Assembly (NCBI RefSeq): GCF_000721105.1
Contig: NZ_JOEV01000004.1
Location: 1-64,000, forward strand
Reading direction: 5' to 3'
Origin: Streptomyces cellulosae
GTDB taxonomy: Bacteria; Actinomycetota; Actinomycetes; Streptomycetales; Streptomycetaceae
DNA: 64,000 nucleotides
Shown: piece by piece, positions 1 through 9,521 of the stretch
How positions within the stretch are numbered: the first letter of the stretch is position 1
How the letters are laid out: each line of letters starts with the position of its first letter
Notes under the pieces: generated by a model
The model's input: only the letters and a program-made list of their open reading frames with translations
The model's database searches: none
What the model was told of the DNA's origin: nothing
Made by a program: the position numbers and the translations under genes

Positions 1-67
1 AGCCTGAACACCCCCCGCCCCCCTCCCCCGCGCACGCACACCCGCACCGTCCGCCAGGAGATTCCCG

Positions 68-1105
68 TTGCATCCCGTCCAGTTCCTCCCGACCGCTCCC
101 CGCGACGCCCCCGCCCAGGGCCAGGGCCAGGGCCAAGAGCAGCCGGCCGATGTCGTGTGCGTGGGCGAGACGATGGCCGTGCTCGCGCCGCCGGACTCCC
201 GCCCGCTCGCCGAGCAGCCCGCGCTCAGCCTGGGCATCGGCGGGGCCGAGTCCAACGTCGCCTGCGGGCTGGCCGGACTCGGGCACCGCGCCGCGTGGGT
301 GAGCCGTCTCGGCGACGATCCGTTCGGCCGTCGGATCCTGGCCGAGCTCGGTGCGCGCGGCGTGGACGTGAGCGCCGTGGAGACCGACCCGGAGCGGCCG
401 ACCGGGGTTTACTTCAAGGATCCGGGCCCGGACCACACCCGCACGCACTACTACCGCCGCGGATCCGCGGCGACCGGTATGGGACCGGAACTGGCCCGGC
501 GGCCGGCGCTCCGGCGGGCCCGGATCGTGCACCTGTCGGGTGTCGCCGCGGCCCTCTCCGACAGCTGCGCCCGGCTGTTGGAGGCACTGCTGCCGGAACG
601 GGACGGCGCCCGCCGCGGCCCGGCCGTCTCCTTCGACGTCAACCACCGCCCGGCGCTGTGGCGAGCCGCCGGTACGGACGCCGCCCGGGCCCTGCTGCCG
701 CTCGCCCGCGCCGCGGACATCGTGTTCGTCGGCCGGGACGAGGCCGAGGCGCTGTGGGGCACCGCCCGCCCGGACGACATCGCGGACCTGCTCGGCCCCG
801 CGCCTGTCGTGGTCGTCAAGGACGCCGAGCACGGGGCGACCTCGTACGCCGACGGTGTGCGGACCTTCGTGCCGTCGCTGCCGACCAAGGTCGTCGAACC
901 GGTCGGCGCGGGCGACGCCTTCGCCGCCGGTTACCTGGCCGCAGTCCTGGAGGGCCGCGACGAACGCGCCCGCCTCCGCCTCGGCCACCTCGCGGCCGCC
1001 GCCGCGCTGCGCACCCGGGACGACGTGCCCGCCCTGCCGCCACGCGCGGAGACCGACGCCTTCCTCGCCCTGAGCGACGCCGCGTGGGCCGCCACGGCCC
1101 CGTGA
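68..1105 (+). CDS. PfkB-family carbohydrate kinase (2-keto-3-deoxygluconate kinase-like)
   Basis: A 345-residue ribokinase/PfkB-family sugar kinase, predicted to phosphorylate a sugar or sugar acid with ATP in the cytoplasm. The N-terminal GE(T)MAVLAP strand and GGAESNVACGLAGLG block form the family's substrate-binding motif. The C-terminal EPVGAGDAFAAG is the anion hole with the catalytic Asp. The overall pattern is closest to KdgK-type kinases, but substrate cannot be read from sequence. The TTG start is chosen because AGGAG lies 7 nt upstream; no ATG is near. Residues about 17-26 are a Gln-Gly run encoded by tandem CAGGGC hexamers, a disordered extension before the fold. It lies upstream of, and on the opposite strand from, the glycosidase array, so a role in that pathway is not shown. 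Confidence 0.85.
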   Translation: MHPVQFLPTAPRDAPAQGQGQGQEQPADVVCVGETMAVLAPPDSRPLAEQPALSLGIGGAESNVACGLAGLGHRAAWVSRLGDDPFGRRILAELGARGVDVSAVETDPERPTGVYFKDPGPDHTRTHYYRRGSAATGMGPELARRPALRRARIVHLSGVAAALSDSCARLLEALLPERDGARRGPAVSFDVNHRPALWRAAGTDAARALLPLARAADIVFVGRDEAEALWGTARPDDIADLLGPAPVVVVKDAEHGATSYADGVRTFVPSLPTKVVEPVGAGDAFAAGYLAAVLEGRDERARLRLGHLAAAAALRTRDDVPALPPRAETDAFLALSDAAWAATAP

Positions 1106-1228
1106 GGGAACGTGGCGTGGGAGGACGATTTACCGTGGAGGGAATCCGGGCGCTGGGCTATGCTCTGCGGCGATGACGACTCACTCTGTTGACAGATTGG
1201 GGGCCCCGTCCGCGCAAGGTGAGTGCTG

Positions 1229-2632
1229 ATGCTCACTCACACCGCGCGTGGGGATTCCCGCCTTTCCTTCTGGTTGCGCGTGCGCGAGTTCGCCGTGCCA
1301 CCCTCCATGATCGAGACTGCGACCGCCCGGCGTGCCGTCGGGGACTGGGCGGGGGCGTGCGCCGCCGCAGGCATCGACGTCGACCTCAACCCGCGCTCCG
1401 TCGCGCTGACGCACGGCCGGGAGCTCGCGGCCCAAGTCCGCGCGGATCTCCGGCACTTGGCGCCCGACCTGCTGCGCTGGCACCTGCCGAGGATCGCTCC
1501 CGACGGACTGCTGCGTCCGGGGGTGACGCTCTCGCTGGCCCGGTACGGGGCAGTGGGGCGCGCCGGTCCGGTGCACCTCGTCGTGCGGACCCCGCCGGCC
1601 TGGGCGGACGCCGGTCAGCGGTTCAGCCTCGCGCTGTGGGGCGGATCCCGTGCCGAGGCCGGCGACCGCCGGCATCCGCATCCCCGCCCCAGCCGGCGGT
1701 TCCGTCTGGACCTGCACCGCCACCTCTGGGACGCGCGCAGGACCGACGAGCTGCGAACCCGGTCCGGCGCGGACCGGACCGCCGACGGCCCTCCCCTGCC
1801 GGATACCGATCTGCTGGAGGAGGTTCCGCGGGGGCACGGGCGCCGCTGCGCCGTCGACCGATGGGCGGCCGAGGCGGAGATCCTGCTCCGCGACCAGGGG
1901 CGGTCCACCGGCCCCGTCGCCGTACGGTTCGGGGCCCGGCAGCGCCTGGTCCTGCACCTGGTCACGGACGACAGGGGCCTCGGACCGCCCACGGTACGGA
2001 TCGCGGCGTCCCCGGAGGGCGGTGCCTCCGCGCTGCCGGTCCTGCCCGACGCGGCGACCTGGGTGCCACCCGATCTGGAGTTGCTCCGCGCCGGTGCGAT
2101 CGAGGTCGAACGGCTGCATCCGCTGGTCGCCTCGGCACTCGTACCGGACCACGCGCCGGCCGGCCCGGCGCGGATCGCGGACCGGGCGGGACAGCCGCGG
2201 CTGGTGGAGTGCCGGGGAGCGCGGCACCGGATCGGGCTGGTCGACGGGGTGCTGGCCCCGCTGGACCACGACCCGGCGGAACTCCGGCGCGAGGAACTGC
2301 TGGTCGCCCTGACCGGCACACCGCTCCCCTGTCTCCAGGCGATCGACCAGGCGCACCGTCATCCGGAGTGCCTCACCGACGTCCGCGAACGTCTCGACCA
2401 CGGCGACATCGCCGGCGCGCTGGCCGTCGTGGAGGGGCTGTTGGGTCCCGACGCGGTGCTGCGTGACGGCGCGCTGCGGGACGAACTGGAGGCCGCCGCA
2501 CGGCGCCGGATCACCTACGGGCTGTTCAGGGCGGGCATGATCGGGCCCGGTCCCCGCCACATCGGCCTCTACGAGGAGCGCCGCCGTCCGGTTGTCGGCG
2601 GCACGCGGACGCGGCACGCCACGTTCACCTGA
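1229..2632 (+). CDS. Conserved hypothetical protein upstream of MoxR/VWA pair
   Basis: I do not recognise a domain in this protein of about 467 residues. It has no signal peptide or membrane segment and is rich in Arg, Leu and Asp, so it is probably cytoplasmic. The ATG at 1229 is preferred over the GTG two codons upstream because AAGGTGAG ends about 5 nt before it. It is followed after 185 nt by a MoxR-type ATPase and a VWA-like protein on the same strand, which suggests it could be a client or partner of that system. A terminator-like hairpin at 2762-2779 lies in the gap, so co-transcription is uncertain. Confidence 0.7.
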   Translation: MLTHTARGDSRLSFWLRVREFAVPPSMIETATARRAVGDWAGACAAAGIDVDLNPRSVALTHGRELAAQVRADLRHLAPDLLRWHLPRIAPDGLLRPGVTLSLARYGAVGRAGPVHLVVRTPPAWADAGQRFSLALWGGSRAEAGDRRHPHPRPSRRFRLDLHRHLWDARRTDELRTRSGADRTADGPPLPDTDLLEEVPRGHGRRCAVDRWAAEAEILLRDQGRSTGPVAVRFGARQRLVLHLVTDDRGLGPPTVRIAASPEGGASALPVLPDAATWVPPDLELLRAGAIEVERLHPLVASALVPDHAPAGPARIADRAGQPRLVECRGARHRIGLVDGVLAPLDHDPAELRREELLVALTGTPLPCLQAIDQAHRHPECLTDVRERLDHGDIAGALAVVEGLLGPDAVLRDGALRDELEAAARRRITYGLFRAGMIGPGPRHIGLYEERRRPVVGGTRTRHATFT

Positions 2633-2761
2633 GATCCGGGGCCTTCTGTTTCCGGCCCACCGGCTCCTCCCACCGACCCAGGAGCTCCCGATCGCGGCCC
2701 GCTTCCCTTTCCGCCGGCCGGGGCCTCGTGCCCCTGGCTCCATCGCCACTTCTCACCCACC

Positions 2762-2779
2762 CGGGGGCTCCGGCCCCCG
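2762..2779 (+). terminator. Short GC hairpin between the hypothetical gene and moxR
   Basis: A perfect 7-bp inverted repeat, CGGGGGC / GCCCCCG with a TCCG loop, lies 130 nt after the upstream stop and 38 nt before the ATPase start. It has no T-tract, which is common in Streptomyces. It could be a weak terminator or a 5'-leader structure. Confidence 0.35.
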
Positions 2780-2817
2780 CTCACTCGGCTCACCCCCGAA
2801 CCCAAAGGTGCTCACAC

Positions 2818-4116
2818 ATGCCCACACCCACTCCGTCCATCGCCCACACCACTCCTGCCCCCGCCCTCACCGGCCCGGCGCCCGCTTCCCCACTCGACCC
2901 GGCTGCCGCATCCCAACTCGCCGTGGCTGACGAGCTGTTGACCTTGTTGCGCGACTCGGCCACCGAACCGCGCCCCGACATCCAGCTGGAGGCGCTGACA
3001 CTGGCCGTGGCCGCCGATCTGCCCGCGCTGCTGTGGGGTGAGCCGGGGATCGGCAAGACCGCGGCGCTGACCCAGCTCGCCACGGCCCTGGACCTTCCGC
3101 TGACCACGGTGATCGCCAGCGTGCACGAACCGTCCGACTTCTCGGGACTGCCCGTCGTGGGAGACGATCCCGCGCACCAGGGCGTCCCGATGGCTCCGCC
3201 GGACTGGGCCGTGCGTCTGGTGCGGGCCGGGCGGGGACTGCTGTTCCTGGACGAGCTGTCCACCGCGCCGCCCGCCGTGCAGGCCGCCCTGCTGCGTCTC
3301 GTGCTGGAGCGGCGGATCGGCTCCCTCCAACTGCCGCCCGGCGTACGGATCGTGGCCGCCGCCAACCCGCGGTCCTCGGCGGCCGACGGCTGGGAGCTGA
3401 GCCCTCCCCTGGCCAACCGGTTCGTGCATCTGCAGTGGACCCACGACCACGAGGTCGTCGTACGCGGACTCGGCGGTACCTGGCCCCGGGCCGACCTGCC
3501 CCGGCTCGACCCGTCGAGGCTGCCTGACGCCGTGGACTTCGCCCGCCGTGCGGTGTGCGGGCTCCTTGCCGCGCGCCCCGCGCTCGTGCACCGGCTGCCC
3601 AACAGCGAGACGCGCCGGGGCGGGCCCTGGCCGTCGCCCCGCAGCTGGGAGATGACGCTGTCCCTGATCGCCTTCGCGACCGCGGCCGGCTCCACCCGGG
3701 AGGTGCTGTCCCTGCTGGTGCGGGGCACGGTCGGGGACGGTCCGGGGCTGGAACTGCTGGCGAGTCTGGACCGGATGGACCTCCCGGACCCGGAGGTGCT
3801 GCTCGCCGACCCGTCCGCCGCCGGCCTGCCCGAGCGGGGGGATCTGCGCCAGGCCGTGCTCGACGGGATCGTGGCGGCGGTGCGCGAACGGCCGGAGCGG
3901 GCCCGGTGGGACGCGGCCTGGTCGCTCCTCGTCCGGGCGCTGGAGACCGGTGCGCCGGACCTGGTGGTCGTCCCGGCGACCACCCTCGCCACGCTGCGCC
4001 GCGAGGACTGGGACGTACCGGAATCGATCGAGCGACTCGCCGGTGTGGTCTCCCTGTCCCGGCACGCGGACCGGGCGGCCGCCCGGGCCGAGGCCGCGAC
4101 GAAGGGCCGCCGATGA
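2818..4116 (+). CDS. MoxR-type AAA+ ATPase
   Basis: A 432-residue AAA_5/MoxR-family ATPase. Walker A GEPGIGKT lies near residues 74-81, Walker B LLFLDELS near 145, and sensor-1 AAANPRSS near 190. Proteins of this family act as chaperone-like remodelers together with a VWA-domain partner that delivers or binds the substrate. The start is ATG 2818, preceded by AAAGGTG, which leaves a Pro/Thr/Ala-rich tail before the ATPase domain. Its stop overlaps the start of the VWA-like gene (ATGA), so the two are translationally coupled. The client of the pair is unknown. Confidence 0.88.
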   Translation: MPTPTPSIAHTTPAPALTGPAPASPLDPAAASQLAVADELLTLLRDSATEPRPDIQLEALTLAVAADLPALLWGEPGIGKTAALTQLATALDLPLTTVIASVHEPSDFSGLPVVGDDPAHQGVPMAPPDWAVRLVRAGRGLLFLDELSTAPPAVQAALLRLVLERRIGSLQLPPGVRIVAAANPRSSAADGWELSPPLANRFVHLQWTHDHEVVVRGLGGTWPRADLPRLDPSRLPDAVDFARRAVCGLLAARPALVHRLPNSETRRGGPWPSPRSWEMTLSLIAFATAAGSTREVLSLLVRGTVGDGPGLELLASLDRMDLPDPEVLLADPSAAGLPERGDLRQAVLDGIVAAVRERPERARWDAAWSLLVRALETGAPDLVVVPATTLATLRREDWDVPESIERLAGVVSLSRHADRAAARAEAATKGRR

Positions 4117-5351
4117 CGACGGGTACGGGGACGTTGGACCTCGACAAGCTCTTCGCCGCCCGGCTGCAGGCCGCCCGGGCCCGGCCCTACCTGGCGACCG
4201 CCCTGTTCGCCCTGCACCCCGTCGAGTCGCGGCGGGTTCCGACGATGGCCGTCGACCGGCACTGGCGGTGTTACGTCTCCCCGGGGTTCGTGGACCGGAC
4301 GCCGGTGGAGGAACTGGCCGGGGTGTGGGTGCACGAAGTGTCCCATCTGCTGCGCGACCACCACGGCCGCAGTGACCGGGTGGCGCGGGAGCGCGGGCTG
4401 ACCGGCGCGGGGGAACGGCTGCGGATGAACATCGCCGCAGACTGCGAGATCAACGACGACGTCTTCGGCGACGGGCTGGTGCGGCCCGAAGGCGCCGTCC
4501 AGCCGTCGACCTTGATGCTGCCGGCTGGGCAGCTCATGGAGGACTATCTGCGTCAGTTCCGGCTCGGGCCGCGTCTGCAGGACCTGGCGTGGCTGGACTG
4601 CGGCAGCGGCGCCGACGGGCTGGACCGGGAGTGGGACCTGGGACCTGACGGCGCGCACGGCCTCAGCGCGCAGGAGCGGGACGCGGTCCGCTTCCGGGTG
4701 GCGCAGGGCATCACCGCCCGGCCGGGGCACGCCCCGCAGGGGTGGCAGCGGTGGGCCGACGAGGCGTTCCATCCACCGCAGCCCTGGCGGGAGTTGCTGG
4801 GAGCGGCGGTCCGCTCGGCGGCCTCCGGTCCCGGCGCGGGCGAGGACTACACGTACGGCCGGCCGTCCCGCCGCTCGGCCGGTGTGCCCGGCGCGGTCCT
4901 GCCGAGCCTGCGGCGCAGGCCGCCCCGTGTCTGTGTCGTCATCGACACCTCCGGCTCCGTCAGCGACGCCGAACTGGGCAGCGCGCTCCTGGAGGTCGCC
5001 GCGATCTCCCGGGCGGTGGGCGGACGCCGCGACCTGGTCACCGTGGTGCCGTGCGACGCGGCCGCCGGGGTGGTCCACCGGCTGTGCCGCGCGGAGGGGA
5101 TTCCGCTGACGGGCGGCGGGGGTACGGACCTGCGCGCGGGCTTCGCCAGAGCCCTCCGCGCCAGACCCCGCCCCGACGTCGTCGTGGTCCTGACCGACGG
5201 TCAGACCCCCTGGCCGGACAGCCGGCCGCCGTGCCGGACCGTGGTGGGCCTGTTCTCCCGGCAGCACGGGGGCGACTCCTGGGACGAGAGCGACCCCGAC
5301 TACGTACCTGACGCACCGCCCGCGTGGGCACGGGTGGTCGACATCGGGTAG
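4113..5351 (+). CDS. VWA-like domain protein (DUF2201 type) with N-terminal HEVSH motif
   Basis: A 412-residue partner of the upstream MoxR ATPase, starting inside its stop codon (ATGA). The N-terminal half carries WVHEVSHLLRDHH (about residues 70-82), an HExxH-type zinc-metallopeptidase signature. About 35 residues later comes NIAADCEINDD, as expected for the DUF2201_N metallopeptidase-like domain. The C-terminal half is a VWA-like domain: CVVIDTSGSVSD is a MIDAS motif (DxSxS), followed by GGGGTDLRAGF and VVVLTDGQTPWP. There is no signal peptide. Inferred role: substrate recognition or metal-dependent remodeling with the ATPase. Whether it is proteolytically active is not known. Confidence 0.85.
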   Translation: MTTGTGTLDLDKLFAARLQAARARPYLATALFALHPVESRRVPTMAVDRHWRCYVSPGFVDRTPVEELAGVWVHEVSHLLRDHHGRSDRVARERGLTGAGERLRMNIAADCEINDDVFGDGLVRPEGAVQPSTLMLPAGQLMEDYLRQFRLGPRLQDLAWLDCGSGADGLDREWDLGPDGAHGLSAQERDAVRFRVAQGITARPGHAPQGWQRWADEAFHPPQPWRELLGAAVRSAASGPGAGEDYTYGRPSRRSAGVPGAVLPSLRRRPPRVCVVIDTSGSVSDAELGSALLEVAAISRAVGGRRDLVTVVPCDAAAGVVHRLCRAEGIPLTGGGGTDLRAGFARALRARPRPDVVVVLTDGQTPWPDSRPPCRTVVGLFSRQHGGDSWDESDPDYVPDAPPAWARVVDIG

Positions 5352-5412
5352 CGCACCGCGCCCTTACGGTCCGCGCCTGGCCAAAGCCGCGGGGTGCGGC
5401 GGCCCCGGCCGG

Positions 5413-5427
5413 GCGCGGGCCCCGCGC
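5413..5427 (-). terminator. Possible terminator hairpin at the end of the glycosidase array
   Basis: The palindrome GCGCGGG-C-CCCGCGC abuts the stop codon of the GH89 gene, between the convergent VWA and GH89 genes. It is the only strong inverted repeat in the 76-nt gap and could end transcription from either side. The centre is too tight for a full stem, so this is a weak call. Confidence 0.25.
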
Positions 5428-8400
5428 TCAGGTGACGGAGAAGCCCTCGAAACCGGCGATCCCGCGGGTGTCGGTCCAGCCGTTGGCGGCGGTCATGAAG
5501 ACGCCGATGTCCTGGCTGTCGGCGACGCCGCCCGGTGTGGCGGTGCCGACCTTGGTCCAGGAGACGCCGTCACGGCTGCACTCGCCGGTGTACGTGGTGC
5601 CGGAGCGCGTCAGCCGCAGGTGCACCGGAGCGGTGAGGGAACCGGTCAGTTCGATGGCGTCGAACTGGCCGTTGCCGTCGGAGTCCCAGGACAGGGCGCA
5701 GCCGTTGGACGGGGTCACCGCCAGGTTGACGTAGCCGGCCGAGCCGTTCTCGGACAGGTCGTTGCGGACGATCAGGCCGGCGCGGGCCCAGCCGCCGGTG
5801 GTGTCCTGCGAGGTGACCTGGACCGTGGCGGTCGAGGAGGACCCGAGGGCGGCGGGCCGGTAGACCGTGCCGAACTCGTTGGTGCCGCCCCACAGGTCGG
5901 CGCCCGCGCCCTCGATGGCGATCGCGTCGCCGGACTGACCGAAGACCGCGTCGTTGAAGGAGGCGGTTCGGTAAGGCGTTTGAACACCGTTGCCCGCCAT
6001 CAGCCGGACGGCCGCCGAGGCCGAGCCGCGTGTGCCGCCGGTCCGGTAGGACGCGCGCACCGGCACCCGGGAGATCAGCGCGCCGGTGGCCTTGGTGAGG
6101 GTGACGGTGAAGGTGGCCGAGAAGGTGGCGCCGGGGGCGACCGACGCCGCGGTGGTGGTGCCGGCCGGCTGGGCGGTCATTCCCTCCGGTGCGTCGAGGG
6201 ACAGCGTCACATCCGTCGCCGGAGCGAAGCCGTTGCGGTTGGTGAACGACACGGTGACCGTCACCGGGCGGCCCTCCGCCACCGCACCCCGGTCGGCGGC
6301 CCCGGTCAGCACCACCTGGTCCGTATTGGTGGCCAGGGTGTCCCGTACCTGCCGGGCCAGCTTGTAGATGTCGCCCGACGTCTTCACCGGGTAGCTGTCG
6401 TGCTGGTGCGCCCAGCGGTCCTCCAGCGCGAACCAGTCGGTGTCGGCCGGTTCGCGGCCGGCCGCGAGGGCGGCGGACAGGTCGGTGAAGTACGTCTTCC
6501 AGCGCGTGTAGTACAGGCCGCCGACCAGTCCCGCCCATTCCCGGTTCGCGTAGTCGTGCAGCCCCTCTTCGCTGCTGACCCGGCCGCCCCAGGTGGTGAT
6601 GATCGACCGTGCGTCGTACTCCAGTTGGTCCTTCTCGGCCCCGGTGGCGCCCCAGGACCGGGCGTCCGCCAGCCACCGTCCGAGCAGATGCTGCGGGGAG
6701 GTGGCCAGTACCTTGTCCATCAGCGTCATCCAGCTGAGCCAGGTCTTGGTGAGCCGGTCGAAGCCGGCGCGGTCCCCGGCCTCGTACGCCGCCTTGATCC
6801 GCGGCAGCAGGACGCGGCTGCGGTTGGACAGCACCTGACGGGTCACGTCGGTGAGGTCGTAGGCGTAGGCGGAGCTGTCGCGCAGCCGCGGTGAGACCTG
6901 GAGCAGTTCGGTCAGGGCCGTGTCGAAGGCCGTGGTGTCGTAGCGGTCCGCCTCCGGGCCCCACGCGGCGGCCTTGTTGGCGCCCAGGCTCGGCCGGGCG
7001 CCGAACAGTCCGTCGGGTGCCTCGCTCCAGGAGTCCTTGCGGGTCATGTTGTACGCGGTGTCGCGGATCGCCTTCCACGCGGCGACGGCGTGCGGGTCGT
7101 CTCCGCCGTACCGGGACACGGCGTACGAGGCGAACCAGGCGTCGAGGTCGATGGTGCCGGGCGTCCAGGCGAGGTCCGTGAGCAGCGCCATCGCGGCGTG
7201 GTTGTTGTCGGCGCCCTCGGGCATCATCGCGATCCCGGAAAGCTTGCTGCCCTCCTTGTCGCGCCACTTGGGGTACTGCTCCACCCAGTCGGGGGCGTTG
7301 GCGCCGATCGGGGTGTGGCCGCCGAAGTTCCAGATGCTGCCGAAGGCGTACGGGGTGCCGTCCCAGTCGCTCTCGCGGTCGGTGACGGTGGTGTAGCGGT
7401 CGGACAGGCCGTCGACGATGAGCATCCTGCTCTTGTCGACCGCGCCGAGGATCTCCCGGCTCGGGTTGTTCTGCCAGCCCAGGATCGCCCAGACCGCCCC
7501 GGGGTGAGCCTTCTGCAGAGCCGCCTCGACGCCCTTGGCGGCCTCGCCGACCGGCACGTCACCGGGGTTGCCGCCCTCGTGCAGCAGGTCCATCTTGAAC
7601 ATGGTGCTGTCGCCGAAGCGCTTGCGTTGGTTGCGGTAGAACGCGGCGGCGACGTCGGCGAACAGGTCGGTGCGCGGATCGAGCCAGTCGGGCCGCTTGA
7701 AGGCACCCCAGGTTCCCTGCGGGACCAGTGCGGCACCGGGGTTCTTGGCCTGGAACCCGTCCGGCACGGTGCCGTAGTAGCCGGGCAGCACCGGGGTCAT
7801 GCCCAGCTCGCGCACCCGCTGGATGATCTTCTTGGCGAGGGCGGCGCGCCGGTCGATGAGCTGCTTGGACACCGGGCCGCCGAACTCCGACATGTTCTGC
7901 AGCAGCCACCAGGGCTGGTGCGACGGGGCGGGGATCCAGGCCCGCAGCTCGGCGTCCGTGTAGCCGAACTGCCGGAAGGTGTCGTAGTAGACGGCATCGG
8001 CACCGATGTAGACGAGGACCTCGTTGATGCCGTGCAGCGCGAGGACATCGATCTCGCGCTCCCACGCCGCCCAGTCCCGGTAGGCGCCGGTGTAGCCCTC
8101 GTTGGTGTCGTTGAAGGCGAATCGGTGCGGTACGTTCGCCGCTCCCGTGATCTCCCCGGCGGGCGCGGGGAGCGCGCGCGGCAGGTTCAGCTGCTCGCCG
8201 TTCCAGGAGATGTCGGCTTTCGCGGCCCGCGCCAGATAGGTGTTGAGGCCGGTGAGGAGCACGGCGGGGCTGGTGCCCTCCACGGTGATCTGTCCGGCCC
8301 GGCCGGTCACCCGGAAGCGGTCCGTCCCGGCAGTGCCGGCGCCGACCGCCCGCAAGGTGATCTGCCGGTAGTGCCCGGGCAGCAGCCGCTGCAGCGCGGC

Positions 8401-8574
8401 TGCCGCGGGAGCGGTGTCGAACAGGGCGCTCTCCCCGCCCACCGGGGCCGCGTACGCGCCCTGCGGGCGGGTCAGCAGTGCGGCTCCGCCCAGCACGACC
8501 GCGCCCGTGAGGATCCGTCTGCGGCTGACGCCTGTGCTGCCTGTGTCGTCGAGGTCGCCTCGGTTGTCGTGCAT
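5428..8574 (-). CDS. Secreted alpha-N-acetylglucosaminidase, GH89 (NAGLU family), with C-terminal accessory domains
   Basis: A 1,048-residue Tat-exported glycosidase (SRRRILTG then a hydrophobic stretch and AYA). The catalytic region shows NAGLU hallmarks: YIGADAVYYDTFRQFGYT, PWWLLQNMSEFGGP, and the two expected acidic residues, Glu333 in LLHEGG (acid/base) and Glu453 in MMPEGA (nucleophile). GH89 enzymes release terminal alpha-GlcNAc, for example from GlcNAc-alpha-1,4-Gal caps or heparan fragments. After the catalytic part come a NEW3-like immunoglobulin fold (about 755-850) and a beta-sandwich of about 175 residues related to those ending three other proteins of this locus. AAGGA precedes ATG 8574. 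It is the last gene of the array, 50 nt after the preceding ORF. Confidence 0.93.
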   Translation of the reverse strand: MHDNRGDLDDTGSTGVSRRRILTGAVVLGGAALLTRPQGAYAAPVGGESALFDTAPAAAALQRLLPGHYRQITLRAVGAGTAGTDRFRVTGRAGQITVEGTSPAVLLTGLNTYLARAAKADISWNGEQLNLPRALPAPAGEITGAANVPHRFAFNDTNEGYTGAYRDWAAWEREIDVLALHGINEVLVYIGADAVYYDTFRQFGYTDAELRAWIPAPSHQPWWLLQNMSEFGGPVSKQLIDRRAALAKKIIQRVRELGMTPVLPGYYGTVPDGFQAKNPGAALVPQGTWGAFKRPDWLDPRTDLFADVAAAFYRNQRKRFGDSTMFKMDLLHEGGNPGDVPVGEAAKGVEAALQKAHPGAVWAILGWQNNPSREILGAVDKSRMLIVDGLSDRYTTVTDRESDWDGTPYAFGSIWNFGGHTPIGANAPDWVEQYPKWRDKEGSKLSGIAMMPEGADNNHAAMALLTDLAWTPGTIDLDAWFASYAVSRYGGDDPHAVAAWKAIRDTAYNMTRKDSWSEAPDGLFGARPSLGANKAAAWGPEADRYDTTAFDTALTELLQVSPRLRDSSAYAYDLTDVTRQVLSNRSRVLLPRIKAAYEAGDRAGFDRLTKTWLSWMTLMDKVLATSPQHLLGRWLADARSWGATGAEKDQLEYDARSIITTWGGRVSSEEGLHDYANREWAGLVGGLYYTRWKTYFTDLSAALAAGREPADTDWFALEDRWAHQHDSYPVKTSGDIYKLARQVRDTLATNTDQVVLTGAADRGAVAEGRPVTVTVSFTNRNGFAPATDVTLSLDAPEGMTAQPAGTTTAASVAPGATFSATFTVTLTKATGALISRVPVRASYRTGGTRGSASAAVRLMAGNGVQTPYRTASFNDAVFGQSGDAIAIEGAGADLWGGTNEFGTVYRPAALGSSSTATVQVTSQDTTGGWARAGLIVRNDLSENGSAGYVNLAVTPSNGCALSWDSDGNGQFDAIELTGSLTAPVHLRLTRSGTTYTGECSRDGVSWTKVGTATPGGVADSQDIGVFMTAANGWTDTRGIAGFEGFSVT

Positions 8575-8624
8575 GAACGTCCTTCCGGCAGTGCTCGATT
8601 GATCTCGGTCGAACTCGGTCGATC

Positions 8625-9521
8625 TCAGTTGATGGCCATCGCGAAGACGTGCAGGGCGGGGCTGCCCGGCTGAATGCCGTCGCTGACCTTGGGCAGGACC
8701 ACCGAGCGCAGTTCCTTGCCGGGCGTCAGGTCGACGCCGAAGGTGAACAGGCTGACCGGGTTGTCGTCCCGGCCGGCGGCGGTGTGGCGGTACGGCAGCA
8801 CGACGGCCGCGGAGGGGTTCGCGCCATACCAGTCGGGGACCGCCACGGAGAACGGCTGCTCGGTGCCGTCGGCGTAGACGACCTTGCCGTCGCCCCGGCC
8901 GTCGCCCCAGGTGCTGGTGCCGAGGAAGGTGAGCCGCGAGCCGGAGCCGGACAGCAGCACGCTCTGGCCGAAGCAGATGACGTTGTCCTCGGTCCCCGGG
9001 CGGGTGTCGGGCCAGGTGAAGGTCGCCCCGCCGTAGGTGACCGTGGCGCCCGGGGTCAGCCCCACCGACGCCAGCGCCTCGGCGGACAGGCTGGAGTTCG
9101 AGCCGTCGATGTTCGCGACGGTGAGGGTGTCGGCGGAGGAGATCCCCGCGTTGTCGAACGCCTTGGGCAGGGAGCGGTACGGCAGCAGGACGGGGGTGGT
9201 GGCGCGGGTGCAGTCGGAGCCGTGGCGGTGCACGTCGAACAGGGCGTGCGCGGTGAACACGATCCGGCCCTCGGCGTCGTCGGCGAGCCGGGTCCGCCAG
9301 GTGCGGGTGACCGACCGCCCGGGCGCGAGGTCGCCCAGGCCGTCCTGTTCGGCGGAGTCGTCCACGGCGAGGTAGAGCACGGTGCCGCGCAGCGCGATCG
9401 TGGCGGTGTTGGTGAGGGTGGCCGTCAGGGTCACGGCCTTGCCGGCCTCGGGTGCGGACGGGGTGACGGTGAGCGAGACGGGCGGCGAGAGGAAGTCCTC
9501 CTCGGGACGGTAGGCGGTCAC
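8625..9521 (-). CDS. Beta-sandwich accessory protein without signal peptide (NEW3-like plus GH-associated C-terminal domain)
   Basis: 298 residues with no catalytic domain. Residues about 15-130 form a NEW3-like immunoglobulin fold (LTVTPSAPEAGKAVTLTATL). Residues about 150-298 match a beta domain I know as a C-terminal appendage of secreted actinobacterial glycosidases (FDNAGISSADT, GLTPGATVTYGGATFTWPD, DNVICFGQSV). The GTG start overlaps the upstream stop (GTGA), so translation is probably coupled. It lacks any Sec, Tat or lipoprotein signal, although its domains are otherwise extracellular. It may be exported as a complex with a Tat substrate, be a piece of a once-larger enzyme, or be joined by a frame change. 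Function unproven. Confidence 0.75.
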   Translation of the reverse strand: MTAYRPEEDFLSPPVSLTVTPSAPEAGKAVTLTATLTNTATIALRGTVLYLAVDDSAEQDGLGDLAPGRSVTRTWRTRLADDAEGRIVFTAHALFDVHRHGSDCTRATTPVLLPYRSLPKAFDNAGISSADTLTVANIDGSNSSLSAEALASVGLTPGATVTYGGATFTWPDTRPGTEDNVICFGQSVLLSGSGSRLTFLGTSTWGDGRGDGKVVYADGTEQPFSVAVPDWYGANPSAAVVLPYRHTAAGRDDNPVSLFTFGVDLTPGKELRSVVLPKVSDGIQPGSPALHVFAMAIN

